Origin: JAQBGV01 sp032128395
GTDB taxonomy: Bacteria > Planctomycetota > UBA8108 > UBA1146
Length of the DNA stretch: 7,665 nucleotides
Assembly (NCBI GenBank): GCA_032128395.1
Contig: JAQBGV010000131.1
Span: forward strand, 1 to 7,665
Reading direction: 5' to 3'
Position numbers and translations under genes: made by a program. The notes under the pieces were generated by a model. It was given only the letters and a program-made list of their open reading frames with translations, was not told the origin of the DNA and ran no database searches. Below, one piece after another: positions 1-5,892 of the stretch (position 1 is the first letter of the stretch; every line of letters starts with the position of its first letter).

Positions 1-38
1 CGAGCGAGAGGGGGCTGGGAGCCAGCCCCCTTAGAGAA
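1..38. repeat. 38-nt intergenic direct repeat with internal hairpin, copy 1
   Basis: This copy is identical over 38 nt to positions 99-136. Inside it, GGGGGCTGG (10-18) and CCAGCCCCC (22-30) form a perfect 9-bp stem with a 3-nt GAG loop. It begins at the first base of the window, so the unit may extend further left. It looks like a REP-type intergenic palindrome. No run of T follows the stem on either strand, so it is not a classical intrinsic terminator, although it could stabilise or end the transcript of the minus-strand gene that stops at 154. Confidence 0.75.
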
Positions 39-98
39 CCAGCCCCCAATGCGAGCGGAGCGAAGCCTCGTTGGGGTGAATCGTGAGCGGCTCTGCCG

Positions 99-136
99 CG
101 AGCGAGAGGGGGCTGGGAGCCAGCCCCCTTAGAGAA
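99..136. repeat. 38-nt intergenic direct repeat with internal hairpin, copy 2
   Basis: This is the second identical copy, with its 9-bp stem at 108-116 and 120-128. The 60-nt spacer between copies (39-98) is itself structured: CCCCAA (44-49) can pair with TTGGGG (71-76), and GCGG (87-90) with CCGC (96-99). The first bases of the spacer repeat the CCAGCCCCC arm again (39-47). The second copy ends 17 nt past the stop codon of the minus-strand regulator. Confidence 0.75.
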
Positions 137-153
137 TCAGCGGCTCAGGCTCG

Positions 154-1803
154 CTATTCCAGGCCGTAGCGCCGGATCTTCGCGTAGAGCGTGGTCTTCG
201 GGATCGCGAGCGAGTCGCACACCTTCGCCCGATTGCCCCGGAACCTGCGGAGCGCTGCCTCGATCACTTGGCGTTCGAAGTTCTCGATCGCGTCTTTCAG
301 CGAGCCCGCGTCGAGCACCGAGTCGAGGCTGACCCCGGTCGAGTTTTCCTTCGCGCCGCCGCCGACTCGGGGACTGAGGTGGGCGGGATCGAGAACCCGA
401 CCCGAGAGCGCGTGGGAGCGGCGGACCTCGTTCTGGAGCTCGCGGATGTTCCCCGGCCAATGGTGGGTGAGGAGTGCTTCGATCCATTCGGGAGAGATCT
501 CTTTCTCCATCCCGCTGCGTTCGTTCAATTGGGCGAGGAAATGCTCGGCGAGGAGCGGCACGTCGTCGCGCCGGTCGCGGAGGGGGGGGAGCTGGATGTT
601 GATCACGTTCAGTCTGTAGAAGAGATCCTCGCGGAAGTTCCCCGTCTGCACCTCTCGGTACAGATCTCGATTGGTCGCCGAGAGCACTCTGACTTCGACC
701 GGGACCACGTCGCCGCCCCCGACTCGACGCACTACTCCCTCCTGTAGAACACGGAGGAGCTTCTTCTGGAGTCCGGGAGATGTGTCCCCGATCTCATCGA
801 GGAAGATCGTCCCGCCGGAGGCGAGTTCGAAGAGCCCGGGTCGGTCCTCGTCGGCCCCGGTGTACGCCCCTTTGACGCAGCCGAAGAGCTCACTCTCGAG
901 GAGGGACTCGGTGATCGCACCGCAGTTCTCGGAGACGAACGGCCCGGTGGCTCGGGGGCTCCGGGCGTGGATCGCGCGGGCGACGAGTTCCTTCCCGGTC
1001 CCACTCTCCCCGGTGATCAGGACCGGGGCGTCGCTCGGTGCCACGCGGTCGATCAGTTGCTGGATCTCGATGATTTCCGCGTGATCTCCGATGATCGCCG
1101 GACCGTCGGTGGAGGGACGGTCACCGGCTCCGACGCGCCCGGAGGCCGGCGCTCCAGTGCGGCTGCGCGCTTCCGACCGGGCCCGTCGCAACTCCTCCTG
1201 CAATCGCTCGACGGTCCGCGTTCGCTCCTCGCGCACCGAGACCCAGGAGAGGAGCGCGATCACCGCACTGAGGGTGGCCGCGTCGGGAGCAGACTCCCAT
1301 GCCTGGAACCGATGGTCGAGGTAGAGGACCCCGGCTCCGTCGGGGAGGGGGATGACCCTGAGGGACCGCGTCCGCGGGGTGCGCTGGCGCTCGAGGGACG
1401 GCCAGCAGTCATCCGCGGTCAGATCGGAGGAGGAGAAACCTTCCCCCCGTTCCACGGCGCGTTCGACGAGAGGGAGGATCACTTTGTCGAGAGGGTTGAG
1501 GACATCCTCTCCCTCGAAGGTGCGGGCGACCCGCACATCCCAACCGTCGTCGGTGTGTTCGAGGAGGAATCCGCGCTCCGCCCCGGCGGCGACGATCGCC
1601 GAGTCGAGCAGCGCGACGCGGGGAGCCGGGTGCTCTGCGAGACGCTCGATCCTGCGGGTGAGGTCGCTCGAGCCGTCGCTGGCCCCCGTTTCGGCCGGGG
1701 GGAGGATGGCATCGATCGGGGCAGGGAGTGGATCGGCAGATCGAGGCATCGTCAGTGTGCGGGCGCCCTGTTCCGCCCGGCCGTCGGGGTGTGTTTGGCT
1801 CAC
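154..1803 (-). CDS. GAF-domain sigma-54-dependent transcriptional activator (AAA+ / Fis-type HTH)
   Basis: This is a 549-residue enhancer-binding activator of RNA polymerase carrying sigma-54. Residues about 45-190 look like a GAF-type sensor. A charged helical linker follows (about 188-215). The AAA+ domain spans about 235-465, with Walker A GESGTGKE (265-272), the sigma-54 contact loop GAYTGA (312-317, Tyr replacing the usual Phe of GAFTGA), Walker B GGTIFLDEIGD (330-340), an arginine-finger region REDLFYRLNV (391-400) and the sensor II region WPGNIREL (449-456). Residues about 505-549 are a Fis-family helix-turn-helix (GNRAKVCDSLAI...KTTLYAKI). There is no receiver domain, so it probably senses a small molecule or a partner protein rather than a histidine kinase. 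The start is uncertain. GTG at 1803 gives the longest reading but lacks a clear Shine-Dalgarno; an in-frame ATG at 1749 removes 18 residues outside any domain. It is transcribed away from ndk. I see no convincing -24/-12 site in the window, so its targets may lie elsewhere. Confidence 0.95.
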   Translation of the reverse strand: MSQTHPDGRAEQGARTLTMPRSADPLPAPIDAILPPAETGASDGSSDLTRRIERLAEHPAPRVALLDSAIVAAGAERGFLLEHTDDGWDVRVARTFEGEDVLNPLDKVILPLVERAVERGEGFSSSDLTADDCWPSLERQRTPRTRSLRVIPLPDGAGVLYLDHRFQAWESAPDAATLSAVIALLSWVSVREERTRTVERLQEELRRARSEARSRTGAPASGRVGAGDRPSTDGPAIIGDHAEIIEIQQLIDRVAPSDAPVLITGESGTGKELVARAIHARSPRATGPFVSENCGAITESLLESELFGCVKGAYTGADEDRPGLFELASGGTIFLDEIGDTSPGLQKKLLRVLQEGVVRRVGGGDVVPVEVRVLSATNRDLYREVQTGNFREDLFYRLNVINIQLPPLRDRRDDVPLLAEHFLAQLNERSGMEKEISPEWIEALLTHHWPGNIRELQNEVRRSHALSGRVLDPAHLSPRVGGGAKENSTGVSLDSVLDAGSLKDAIENFERQVIEAALRRFRGNRAKVCDSLAIPKTTLYAKIRRYGLE

Positions 1804-1939
1804 ATCTCGGGATCGCCGTCGCGACCCCCCCGCGGCACTGAACCCGGGGTCTGGTTCCTCTGGGAATGACCCGCACGATCAGAGACAATCTCGCCCGTCG
1901 CCATCGTCCCAGCGGAGCATTCTCCGACGGGATGGGTGC

Positions 1940-1968
1940 TTCGGGATCCTGCCGCACGTGAGTATAGC
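1940..1968 (+). promoter_or_regulatory. Possible housekeeping promoter for ndk
   Basis: TTCGGG (1940-1945), a 17-bp spacer, then TATAGC (1963-1968). The -35 is weak and the -10 fair. It sits about 95 nt upstream of the ndk start and shares bases with the minus-strand -10 candidate. Plausible by position only. Confidence 0.28.
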
Positions 1969-1969
1969 A
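1961..1969 (-). promoter_or_regulatory. Possible extended -10 promoter for the sigma-54 activator gene
   Basis: Read on the minus strand, 1969-1961 is TGCTATACT, a TGn-extended -10 close to consensus. No good -35 lies 17-18 bp upstream, which is tolerable for an extended -10. It would give a leader of about 150 nt before GTG at 1803. The match is short and unsupported by other evidence. Confidence 0.3.
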
Positions 1970-1999
1970 TCCCCCGTATGCACGCCCCGTCGGGTAGGC

Positions 2000-2027
2000 C
2001 TCTCCCTTGCCGGACCCCCGGGGAGAG
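2000..2027 (+). promoter_or_regulatory. ndk: Stem-loop in the ndk leader
   Basis: CTCTCCC (2000-2006) pairs perfectly with GGGAGAG (2021-2027) around a 14-nt loop, ending about 20 nt before the ndk ribosome binding site. There is no T run, so it is not an intrinsic terminator. A role in leader stability or translation is possible, but chance pairing in GC-rich DNA is also likely. Confidence 0.3.
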
Positions 2028-2061
2028 TCGGGGTGATTCCACAACGATAGGAACGGGAACG

Positions 2062-2514
2062 ATGGAAAGAACACTGATCCTGCTCAAGCCGGACGCCGTC
2101 CAACGGAGTTACATCGGCGAGATCGTCGGGCGCTTCGAGCGGAAGGGTCTCAAGATCATCGGCATGAAGCTGATGCAAATCTCGAAGGAACTCGCCGCGA
2201 AGCACTACGGTGCCCACGAGGGGAAACCCTTCTACTCCGGCCTCGTCCGATTCATGACCTCGAACCCCGTGGTGGCGATCGCCCTCGAGGGTCATCAGGC
2301 GATCTCGGTGTGTCGGAAGTTGATGGGGTCGACCTTTGGCTGCGACGCCGAAGCGGGCACGATCCGGGGCGACTTCGGAATCTCGAACGGTTTCAATCTG
2401 GTCCACGGCTCCGACTCGTCGGAAGCGGCGGCGCGGGAGCTCGAGCTCTTCTTCTCGGCCGGTGAGATTCTCGAGTACGGCCGGAGCGACGATCCCTGGA
2501 ACGCCGCGGAGTGA
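2062..2514 (+). CDS. ndk: Nucleoside diphosphate kinase
   Basis: A 150-residue cytosolic enzyme that transfers the gamma phosphate of ATP to NDPs through a phosphohistidine, balancing NTP and dNTP pools. The start ERTLILLKPDAV, HYGAHEGKPF (48-57), GTIRGDFG (99-106) and NLVHGSDS (112-119) are family signatures. His115 is the phosphorylated residue; Lys9, Tyr49, Arg85, Thr91, Arg102 and Asn112 fit the other conserved active-site positions. Length is near the usual 140-150. The frame is open 42 codons further upstream, but the extension lacks family similarity. ATG at 2062 has an AGGA (2049-2052) at good distance and begins the conserved core. Small departures: the loop usually reading GATNP is GSTFG (89-93), and the Glu usual in the YxEH motif is Ala. 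The gene lies 9 nt upstream of the NFACT gene, probably co-transcribed. Confidence 0.97.
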   Translation: MERTLILLKPDAVQRSYIGEIVGRFERKGLKIIGMKLMQISKELAAKHYGAHEGKPFYSGLVRFMTSNPVVAIALEGHQAISVCRKLMGSTFGCDAEAGTIRGDFGISNGFNLVHGSDSSEAAARELELFFSAGEILEYGRSDDPWNAAE

Positions 2515-2523
2515 GGCCGCGCG

Positions 2524-4059
2524 ATGAGCGCCGCCCTGCGTCCCGAGGAAGTGGCCGCGCTCATCGCGGAACTCGCCCCTAGACTCGCCGGAGCACGGCT
2601 CGAAAAGGTCTTCGACCGCCCTCCGCACGCATTCGTGCTGCGATTCCGCACCTCTGCTGGGAAGCGCTGGCTCCTCGTGACGACCCGCGCTGGGGTCTCC
2701 CGGCTGCACTTCGTCGATGATCCGGGGGAGCTCTCCGGGACCCCGTCCGCGGAGGCGGCGGAGCTGCGCGCGCTCCTCGGGGGGGGGCGTGTCGACGCGA
2801 TCGACCAGCCCGGTGGGGATCGCATCATGCGGATCCGATTCGCCCGAGGACCAAAGGAGCGATCGACTCGCACCGACCTGGTGCTGGAGCTCTTCGGCCG
2901 ATCGGGGCGGCTTCTCGTCATCGACGACACCAGCCGGCGGGTTCGATTCCGTCACGGCCGCGCGGGGATCGCGCGGGGAGAGCCCTATCGGTTCCCCGAT
3001 CCTCCGGAGCGGCCCCCGAGTAGCGAAACGTGGCCGATCCCCTTCGAGCCGCGGTCGCACGTCCCAGAGGAACACCGCAGCCACGACACCCCCTTCCATC
3101 GGTTCGTCGAGCTCCGCATGCGGGAAGAAGAAGCGCGGCGGGATCGCGTCACGCGGCGCCAGGACCGCGAGGCTCGTCTCCGCCGCGAAGAGAGGCGGCG
3201 CCGTCAGCTCGCGGACAAGCTCGAGCGGGAAAAGGTGGAGGCGGAGCGGTGGGAGCGTTGGCAGCAGTGGGGCGAGTTGCTCAAGGGAAGCCTCTCCGAG
3301 CTACGACGCGGCCGAGATTCCGTTCTGGTGACGGACTGGTTCGCTCCGGACACGCCGCAGATCGAGATCCCTCTCGATCCGGTCATCACTCCGCTCGAGA
3401 ACGTCGAACGCTGCTTTCGTCGAGCGCGGAAAGCGAAGCGGGCGCTCGGCCCGCTCGGGGAGCGACTGGCTGTGCTCACCTCCGAGCTCGCCGAGGTCTC
3501 GGCACTGATGGATGAACTCGAGCGGACACCCCTTGCGGAGATCGTGCACGAGGAAGAAGTGCTCACCCGTATCGAGAGTTGGCTCGCCTCGGGAGAACGT
3601 CGGCGTCACGAGCAGCGGGGCGAGAAGAAGCAGAGTCAGAAGGAGAAGGTGGCACGGGGGCCCCGGCGATATCGGTCGAGAGAGGGACTCGAGATTCTCG
3701 CCGGCCGGAGTGCTCGCGAGAACGACCGACTCACGATTCACCTGGCCAGGGGGAACGATCTGTTCTTCCACCGCGCCGACCGCCCGGGAGCCCACGTGAT
3801 CTTGCGCGTCGCCCGCGGCCGCACCGCGGCGCCCGAGAGCATCGACGACGCGGCGTTCCTCGCCGCCTACCTGTCGGGGTGGCGCGGGCCGGACAACGCG
3901 AGAGTTCTCTGGACCGAGGCGAAGCATGTGCGCAAGCCGAAGGGGCTCCCCCCGGGGAAGGTGGTCGCCCAACTGACGCGGGAGCACGATGTCGAGTACC
4001 AAGAAGGGAGGATCGCGACCCTGGCGACCCCCGATCCACCGGGAGAGGGCGGTCCGTGA
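2524..4059 (+). CDS. rqcH: NFACT-family ribosome quality control protein (RqcH-like)
   Basis: A 511-residue NFACT protein. In characterised members (bacterial RqcH, eukaryotic Rqc2/NEMF) the protein binds the obstructed 50S subunit and peptidyl-tRNA and recruits alanyl-tRNA to add C-terminal tails that mark stalled peptides for degradation. The NFACT-N domain spans about 5-180 and keeps the Asp-Arg pair (D99-R100, in GGDRIMRIRF) essential in RqcH. Highly charged coiled-coil helices follow (about 193-255 and 295-350), with PLENVERCFRRARKAK (290-305) matching the middle-domain signature. The NFACT-R domain (about 383-500) contains GRSAREND (394-401), DLFFHRADRPGAH (412-424) and AKHVRKPKGLPPGKV (466-480). 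Phe414 replaces the usual Trp of the DxWxH motif. The protein is somewhat shorter than typical members (about 560-580), mostly in the central part. GAGG (2513-2516), overlapping the ndk stop, serves as Shine-Dalgarno and implies translational coupling. Older annotations call this family fibronectin-binding protein A. Confidence 0.92.
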   Translation: MSAALRPEEVAALIAELAPRLAGARLEKVFDRPPHAFVLRFRTSAGKRWLLVTTRAGVSRLHFVDDPGELSGTPSAEAAELRALLGGGRVDAIDQPGGDRIMRIRFARGPKERSTRTDLVLELFGRSGRLLVIDDTSRRVRFRHGRAGIARGEPYRFPDPPERPPSSETWPIPFEPRSHVPEEHRSHDTPFHRFVELRMREEEARRDRVTRRQDREARLRREERRRRQLADKLEREKVEAERWERWQQWGELLKGSLSELRRGRDSVLVTDWFAPDTPQIEIPLDPVITPLENVERCFRRARKAKRALGPLGERLAVLTSELAEVSALMDELERTPLAEIVHEEEVLTRIESWLASGERRRHEQRGEKKQSQKEKVARGPRRYRSREGLEILAGRSARENDRLTIHLARGNDLFFHRADRPGAHVILRVARGRTAAPESIDDAAFLAAYLSGWRGPDNARVLWTEAKHVRKPKGLPPGKVVAQLTREHDVEYQEGRIATLATPDPPGEGGP

Positions 4060-4071
4060 CTGTTCCGTGTT

Positions 4072-4104
4072 GCCGGAAGATGCATGATGGATCGAGGTTC
4101 CGGC
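4072..4104 (+). other. Inverted repeat downstream of the NFACT gene
   Basis: GCCGGAA (4072-4078) and TTCCGGC (4098-4104) form a perfect 7-bp stem with a 19-nt loop, starting 13 nt after the NFACT stop codon. There is no T tract, so it is not a standard intrinsic terminator. It could protect the 3' end or be incidental. Nothing else stands out in the 182-nt gap before the lipoprotein gene. Confidence 0.35.
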
Positions 4105-4241
4105 GTCGGAGTGCCGCGAGTTCCGACGGGACCAGGTTCTTGAACGGTCCTGCCTCGGGTAGCTTGGCGCCTGGACCGAACCGTGGGACTCGCGGCGATA
4201 CCCCCGAAGACGCTGCGCGGAACGAGGATGGAGTCGGAACG

Positions 4242-4940
4242 ATGCACCCAGTTCGGATCGCGCACCTGAGGGCCCCGGTCGCCCTTTCCATCGCAGTGCT
4301 GCTCGCCAGCGGGATCATCGGGTGCAGTTCTACCAGCCCCCGCGGAGACAAGGACGCGGTCAAGGTCGCAGTCAAGATCACCAAGAACCTCGAGCGTGGC
4401 CAGAAACTGATGGATGACGCTCGGGCGGACTGGAACCTGAACGATCCCTCCGAGAATCTCGACGGACTGTCGAAACTGATCCAGGCGGAGGAGCTTTTCT
4501 TCGAGGCCAGAAAGCTCAGTCCGAACTCGAGCAAGCCCAGGATGGCCCTCGGCAACTGCCGGGCCCTGATCGGGTACGTCTATTACGGCCAGTACCAGAA
4601 GTTCGAGGCCGAGGTGAAGGCCGCCGAGGAGGCGGGGAGCGAGGTTTCTCCCAAGGAGATCAAGTCCCGGGACGAAAATCTCGCGAAGAGCCGCGACTGG
4701 CTCCAGAGGTCGAACCAGGAGCTCGAATTCTACGTGAGGTTCTTGATCCAGCAGTTCCCCAACCCGTTCATCTACGAGGCGCTTGCCACCAACTATGAGT
4801 TCCTCGGAGAATACGGGGCCGCGGAGAACATGCTCAAGGCCTTCCTGCAGTCTGTGGATATCAGCCGCGAGCGACGCATGGAGTTCGAGGCTCGGGCCCG
4901 AGCGCTGCGCAAGAAGCGCCTCGACGAGTTCGAGGGGTAG
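4242..4940 (+). CDS. Lipoprotein with TPR-like helical repeats, function unknown
   Basis: A 232-residue protein with a bacterial lipoprotein signal: a basic start (MHPVRIAHLR), a hydrophobic stretch (about 11-27) and lipobox IIGC, with Cys28 as the predicted lipidated residue. A Ser-rich segment follows. The mature part is helical and charged. Residues about 75-110 (QAEELFFEARKLSP then MALGNCRALIGY) and about 173-205 (NPFIYEALATNY then GEYGAAENMLKAFL) have the small/aromatic spacing of tetratricopeptide repeats; the helices between are lysine- and glutamate-rich. The C-terminus (about 208-230) is very charged and ends the last helix. ATG at 4242 has GGAG (4230-4233) 8 nt upstream. The frame is open much further upstream, but that part overlaps rqcH and would bury the signal peptide. 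It is likely an envelope scaffold or assembly factor by analogy with other TPR lipoproteins; no specific family recognised. A 182-nt gap before and 292-nt gap after suggest a separate transcription unit. Confidence 0.85.
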   Translation: MHPVRIAHLRAPVALSIAVLLASGIIGCSSTSPRGDKDAVKVAVKITKNLERGQKLMDDARADWNLNDPSENLDGLSKLIQAEELFFEARKLSPNSSKPRMALGNCRALIGYVYYGQYQKFEAEVKAAEEAGSEVSPKEIKSRDENLAKSRDWLQRSNQELEFYVRFLIQQFPNPFIYEALATNYEFLGEYGAAENMLKAFLQSVDISRERRMEFEARARALRKKRLDEFEG

Positions 4941-5070
4941 TTCCCCTTCGGGTCTTGTCCGGGCCCGCGGTTCGTCTGCTCCGAGCGCCTCGTCTACCCA
5001 ACGCGTCTGGGCGACGTTTTCGTCACCTTGGTCGTCTCGCCTCCGATCGTTCCGTCCACGCCCCCCCCAT

Positions 5071-5100
5071 TTGCCGGTGCACCGATTCCGATGCTAGGCT
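5071..5100 (+). promoter_or_regulatory. Candidate promoter of the coiled-coil / actin-like operon
   Basis: TTGCCG (5071-5076), an 18-bp spacer, then TAGGCT (5095-5100), preceded by TGC (5092-5094) that makes an extended -10. It is the best housekeeping-type match I find in this gap and would start transcription near 5107, giving a leader of about 125 nt. Pattern match only. Confidence 0.35.
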
Positions 5101-5125
5101 TCAAGGCCTCACCCGAGGCATCGGA
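5087..5125. promoter_or_regulatory. Dyad symmetry around the candidate promoter (operator-like)
   Basis: TCCGATGC (5087-5094) and GCATCGGA (5118-5125) are perfect 8-bp inverted repeats separated by 23 bp. The pairing resumes with an A-T pair after one mismatch. The left arm abuts the -10 candidate, and the dyad centre (about 5106) coincides with the expected transcription start, a typical position for a repressor operator. A smaller stem GCCTC/GAGGC (5106-5110 and 5115-5119) nests inside. Confidence 0.35.
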
Positions 5126-5172
5126 TTGCACTGCCAAGTATCCCTCAACGGGAAGGGACCGGGCGGTGTCGG

Positions 5173-5221
5173 GGGACCTGCCGTGGGTCCTCGTGCGGGG
5201 CGTGAGCCCCTTCCAGAGGAC
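5173..5221 (+). promoter_or_regulatory. Leader stem-loop covering the Shine-Dalgarno, with an alternative pairing
   Basis: GTCCTC (5187-5192) can pair with GAGGAC (5216-5221), which contains most of AGAGGA (5215-5220), the Shine-Dalgarno of the coiled-coil gene. Inside it GGGGC (5197-5201) and GCCCC (5206-5210) form a stem with a GTGA loop. The anti-SD strand can instead pair upstream, GGACC (5174-5178) with GGTCC (5186-5190), which would free the SD. The two folds exclude each other, as in translational switches. No known riboswitch class is recognised. Confidence 0.35.
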
Positions 5222-5232
5222 GGTGCCGGCCG

Positions 5233-5892
5233 ATGAGTCAACCCATCAGCGTCCAAGACGCACTGCGTCAGAGCGCGACCGATGTGGATATCGACGAGCT
5301 GACTCGTCGGGGACTCCGCAAAGTCAAGGTGCTCGACAAGGCGACGGTCTTCCGCCTCATCGATGAGGCGGTGAACCGAGTCGTCGAGGAGCGCCTTCAA
5401 GCCGCCACTGCGCAAGAGCGCCAGCAGATCCAGCAGCAGGCGCGCCAGGAGTTTCAGCATCTCGTCAAGAGTCACCAGGAGCAGATGCAGGAGCAGGTCG
5501 ACCATCAGGTCGAAGAGTACCAGCTTCGCATCCGGCAACTGGAAAAACAGGTTCTGGACGGGGCGGTCCCGGGGGCCGCCGCGATGGATAAGGAGATGCT
5601 CGCAGCGATGATCCGGGAAGCGGTCGCCGAGGCCACCCCTCGAGGTGGCACCACCAGTGGCGATCTTTCCGCGTTGCAGCAGAGCATCGAATCACTCGCC
5701 AAGAAAGTCGGGTCCGCATCGGGCCGCAACGTCATCGAGGCTCCCACAGAAGAGGCGCTCACTGCGCTCTTTGCGCGGAAGACCGATGGCGTCGAGACCA
5801 ACATCAGCAACGTCGAGGTCAAAAACGCGAAAGCGAATGGCGTCAACAAGAACCTCGCGAAGCTTCGTTCTCTTAAAAAGGGAAGTGAGTGA
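5233..5892 (+). CDS. Coiled-coil protein with basic C-terminal tail, likely partner of the actin-like ATPase
   Basis: A 219-residue soluble protein with no signal peptide or membrane segment; family not recognised. Residues about 5-45 form a short N-terminal region ending in KVKVLDKATVFRLIDEAV. A long, Gln/Glu-rich coiled coil runs about 45-108 (QERQQIQQQARQEF, then HQEQMQEQVDHQVEEY). A Gly/Ala break (109-117) leads to a second helix (118-134), a Gly/Thr/Ser linker (138-143) and a third helix (144-160). The tail (181-219) is basic, with nine Lys/Arg and an Asn-rich stretch near VKNAKANGVNKNLAKLR. ATG at 5233 follows AGAGGA with a rather long 12-nt spacing. Its stop codon overlaps the GTG start of the next gene, so the two are almost certainly co-expressed. 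By analogy with actin-like operons it could be an adaptor, DNA- or cargo-binding factor, or filament regulator; this is inference from context. Confidence 0.85.
   Translation: MSQPISVQDALRQSATDVDIDELTRRGLRKVKVLDKATVFRLIDEAVNRVVEERLQAATAQERQQIQQQARQEFQHLVKSHQEQMQEQVDHQVEEYQLRIRQLEKQVLDGAVPGAAAMDKEMLAAMIREAVAEATPRGGTTSGDLSALQQSIESLAKKVGSASGRNVIEAPTEEALTALFARKTDGVETNISNVEVKNAKANGVNKNLAKLRSLKKGSE

Noticed and set aside
967..1869. Plus-strand open frame of 300 codons inside the activator gene
   Set aside because: It is antisense to the AAA+ and GAF coding region, has no domain and no ribosome binding site of note.
1936..2061. In-frame 42-codon N-terminal extension of ndk
   Set aside because: It has no similarity to the family, covers the likely promoter and leader, and the ATG at 2062 has its own SD and starts the conserved core.
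1879..3099. Long minus-strand open frame of 406 codons opposite ndk and the NFACT gene
   Set aside because: It lies antisense to two genes with clear family motifs, has no recognisable domain and is a common artefact of GC-rich codon use.
3579..4241. In-frame upstream extension of the lipoprotein gene
   Set aside because: It overlaps the 3' part of the NFACT gene in another frame and would bury the signal peptide and lipobox internally.
4973..5056. Six CGTC tetramers upstream of the coiled-coil gene as a possible parC-like iteron array
   Set aside because: The spacing is irregular (12-20 bp), the unit is only four to five bases and such repeats are expected by chance in this base composition.
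5643..5660. TGGCAC followed by a downstream GC resembling a sigma-54 -24/-12 promoter
   Set aside because: The spacing between the GG and GC elements is off by one and the site lies inside the coiled-coil coding sequence.
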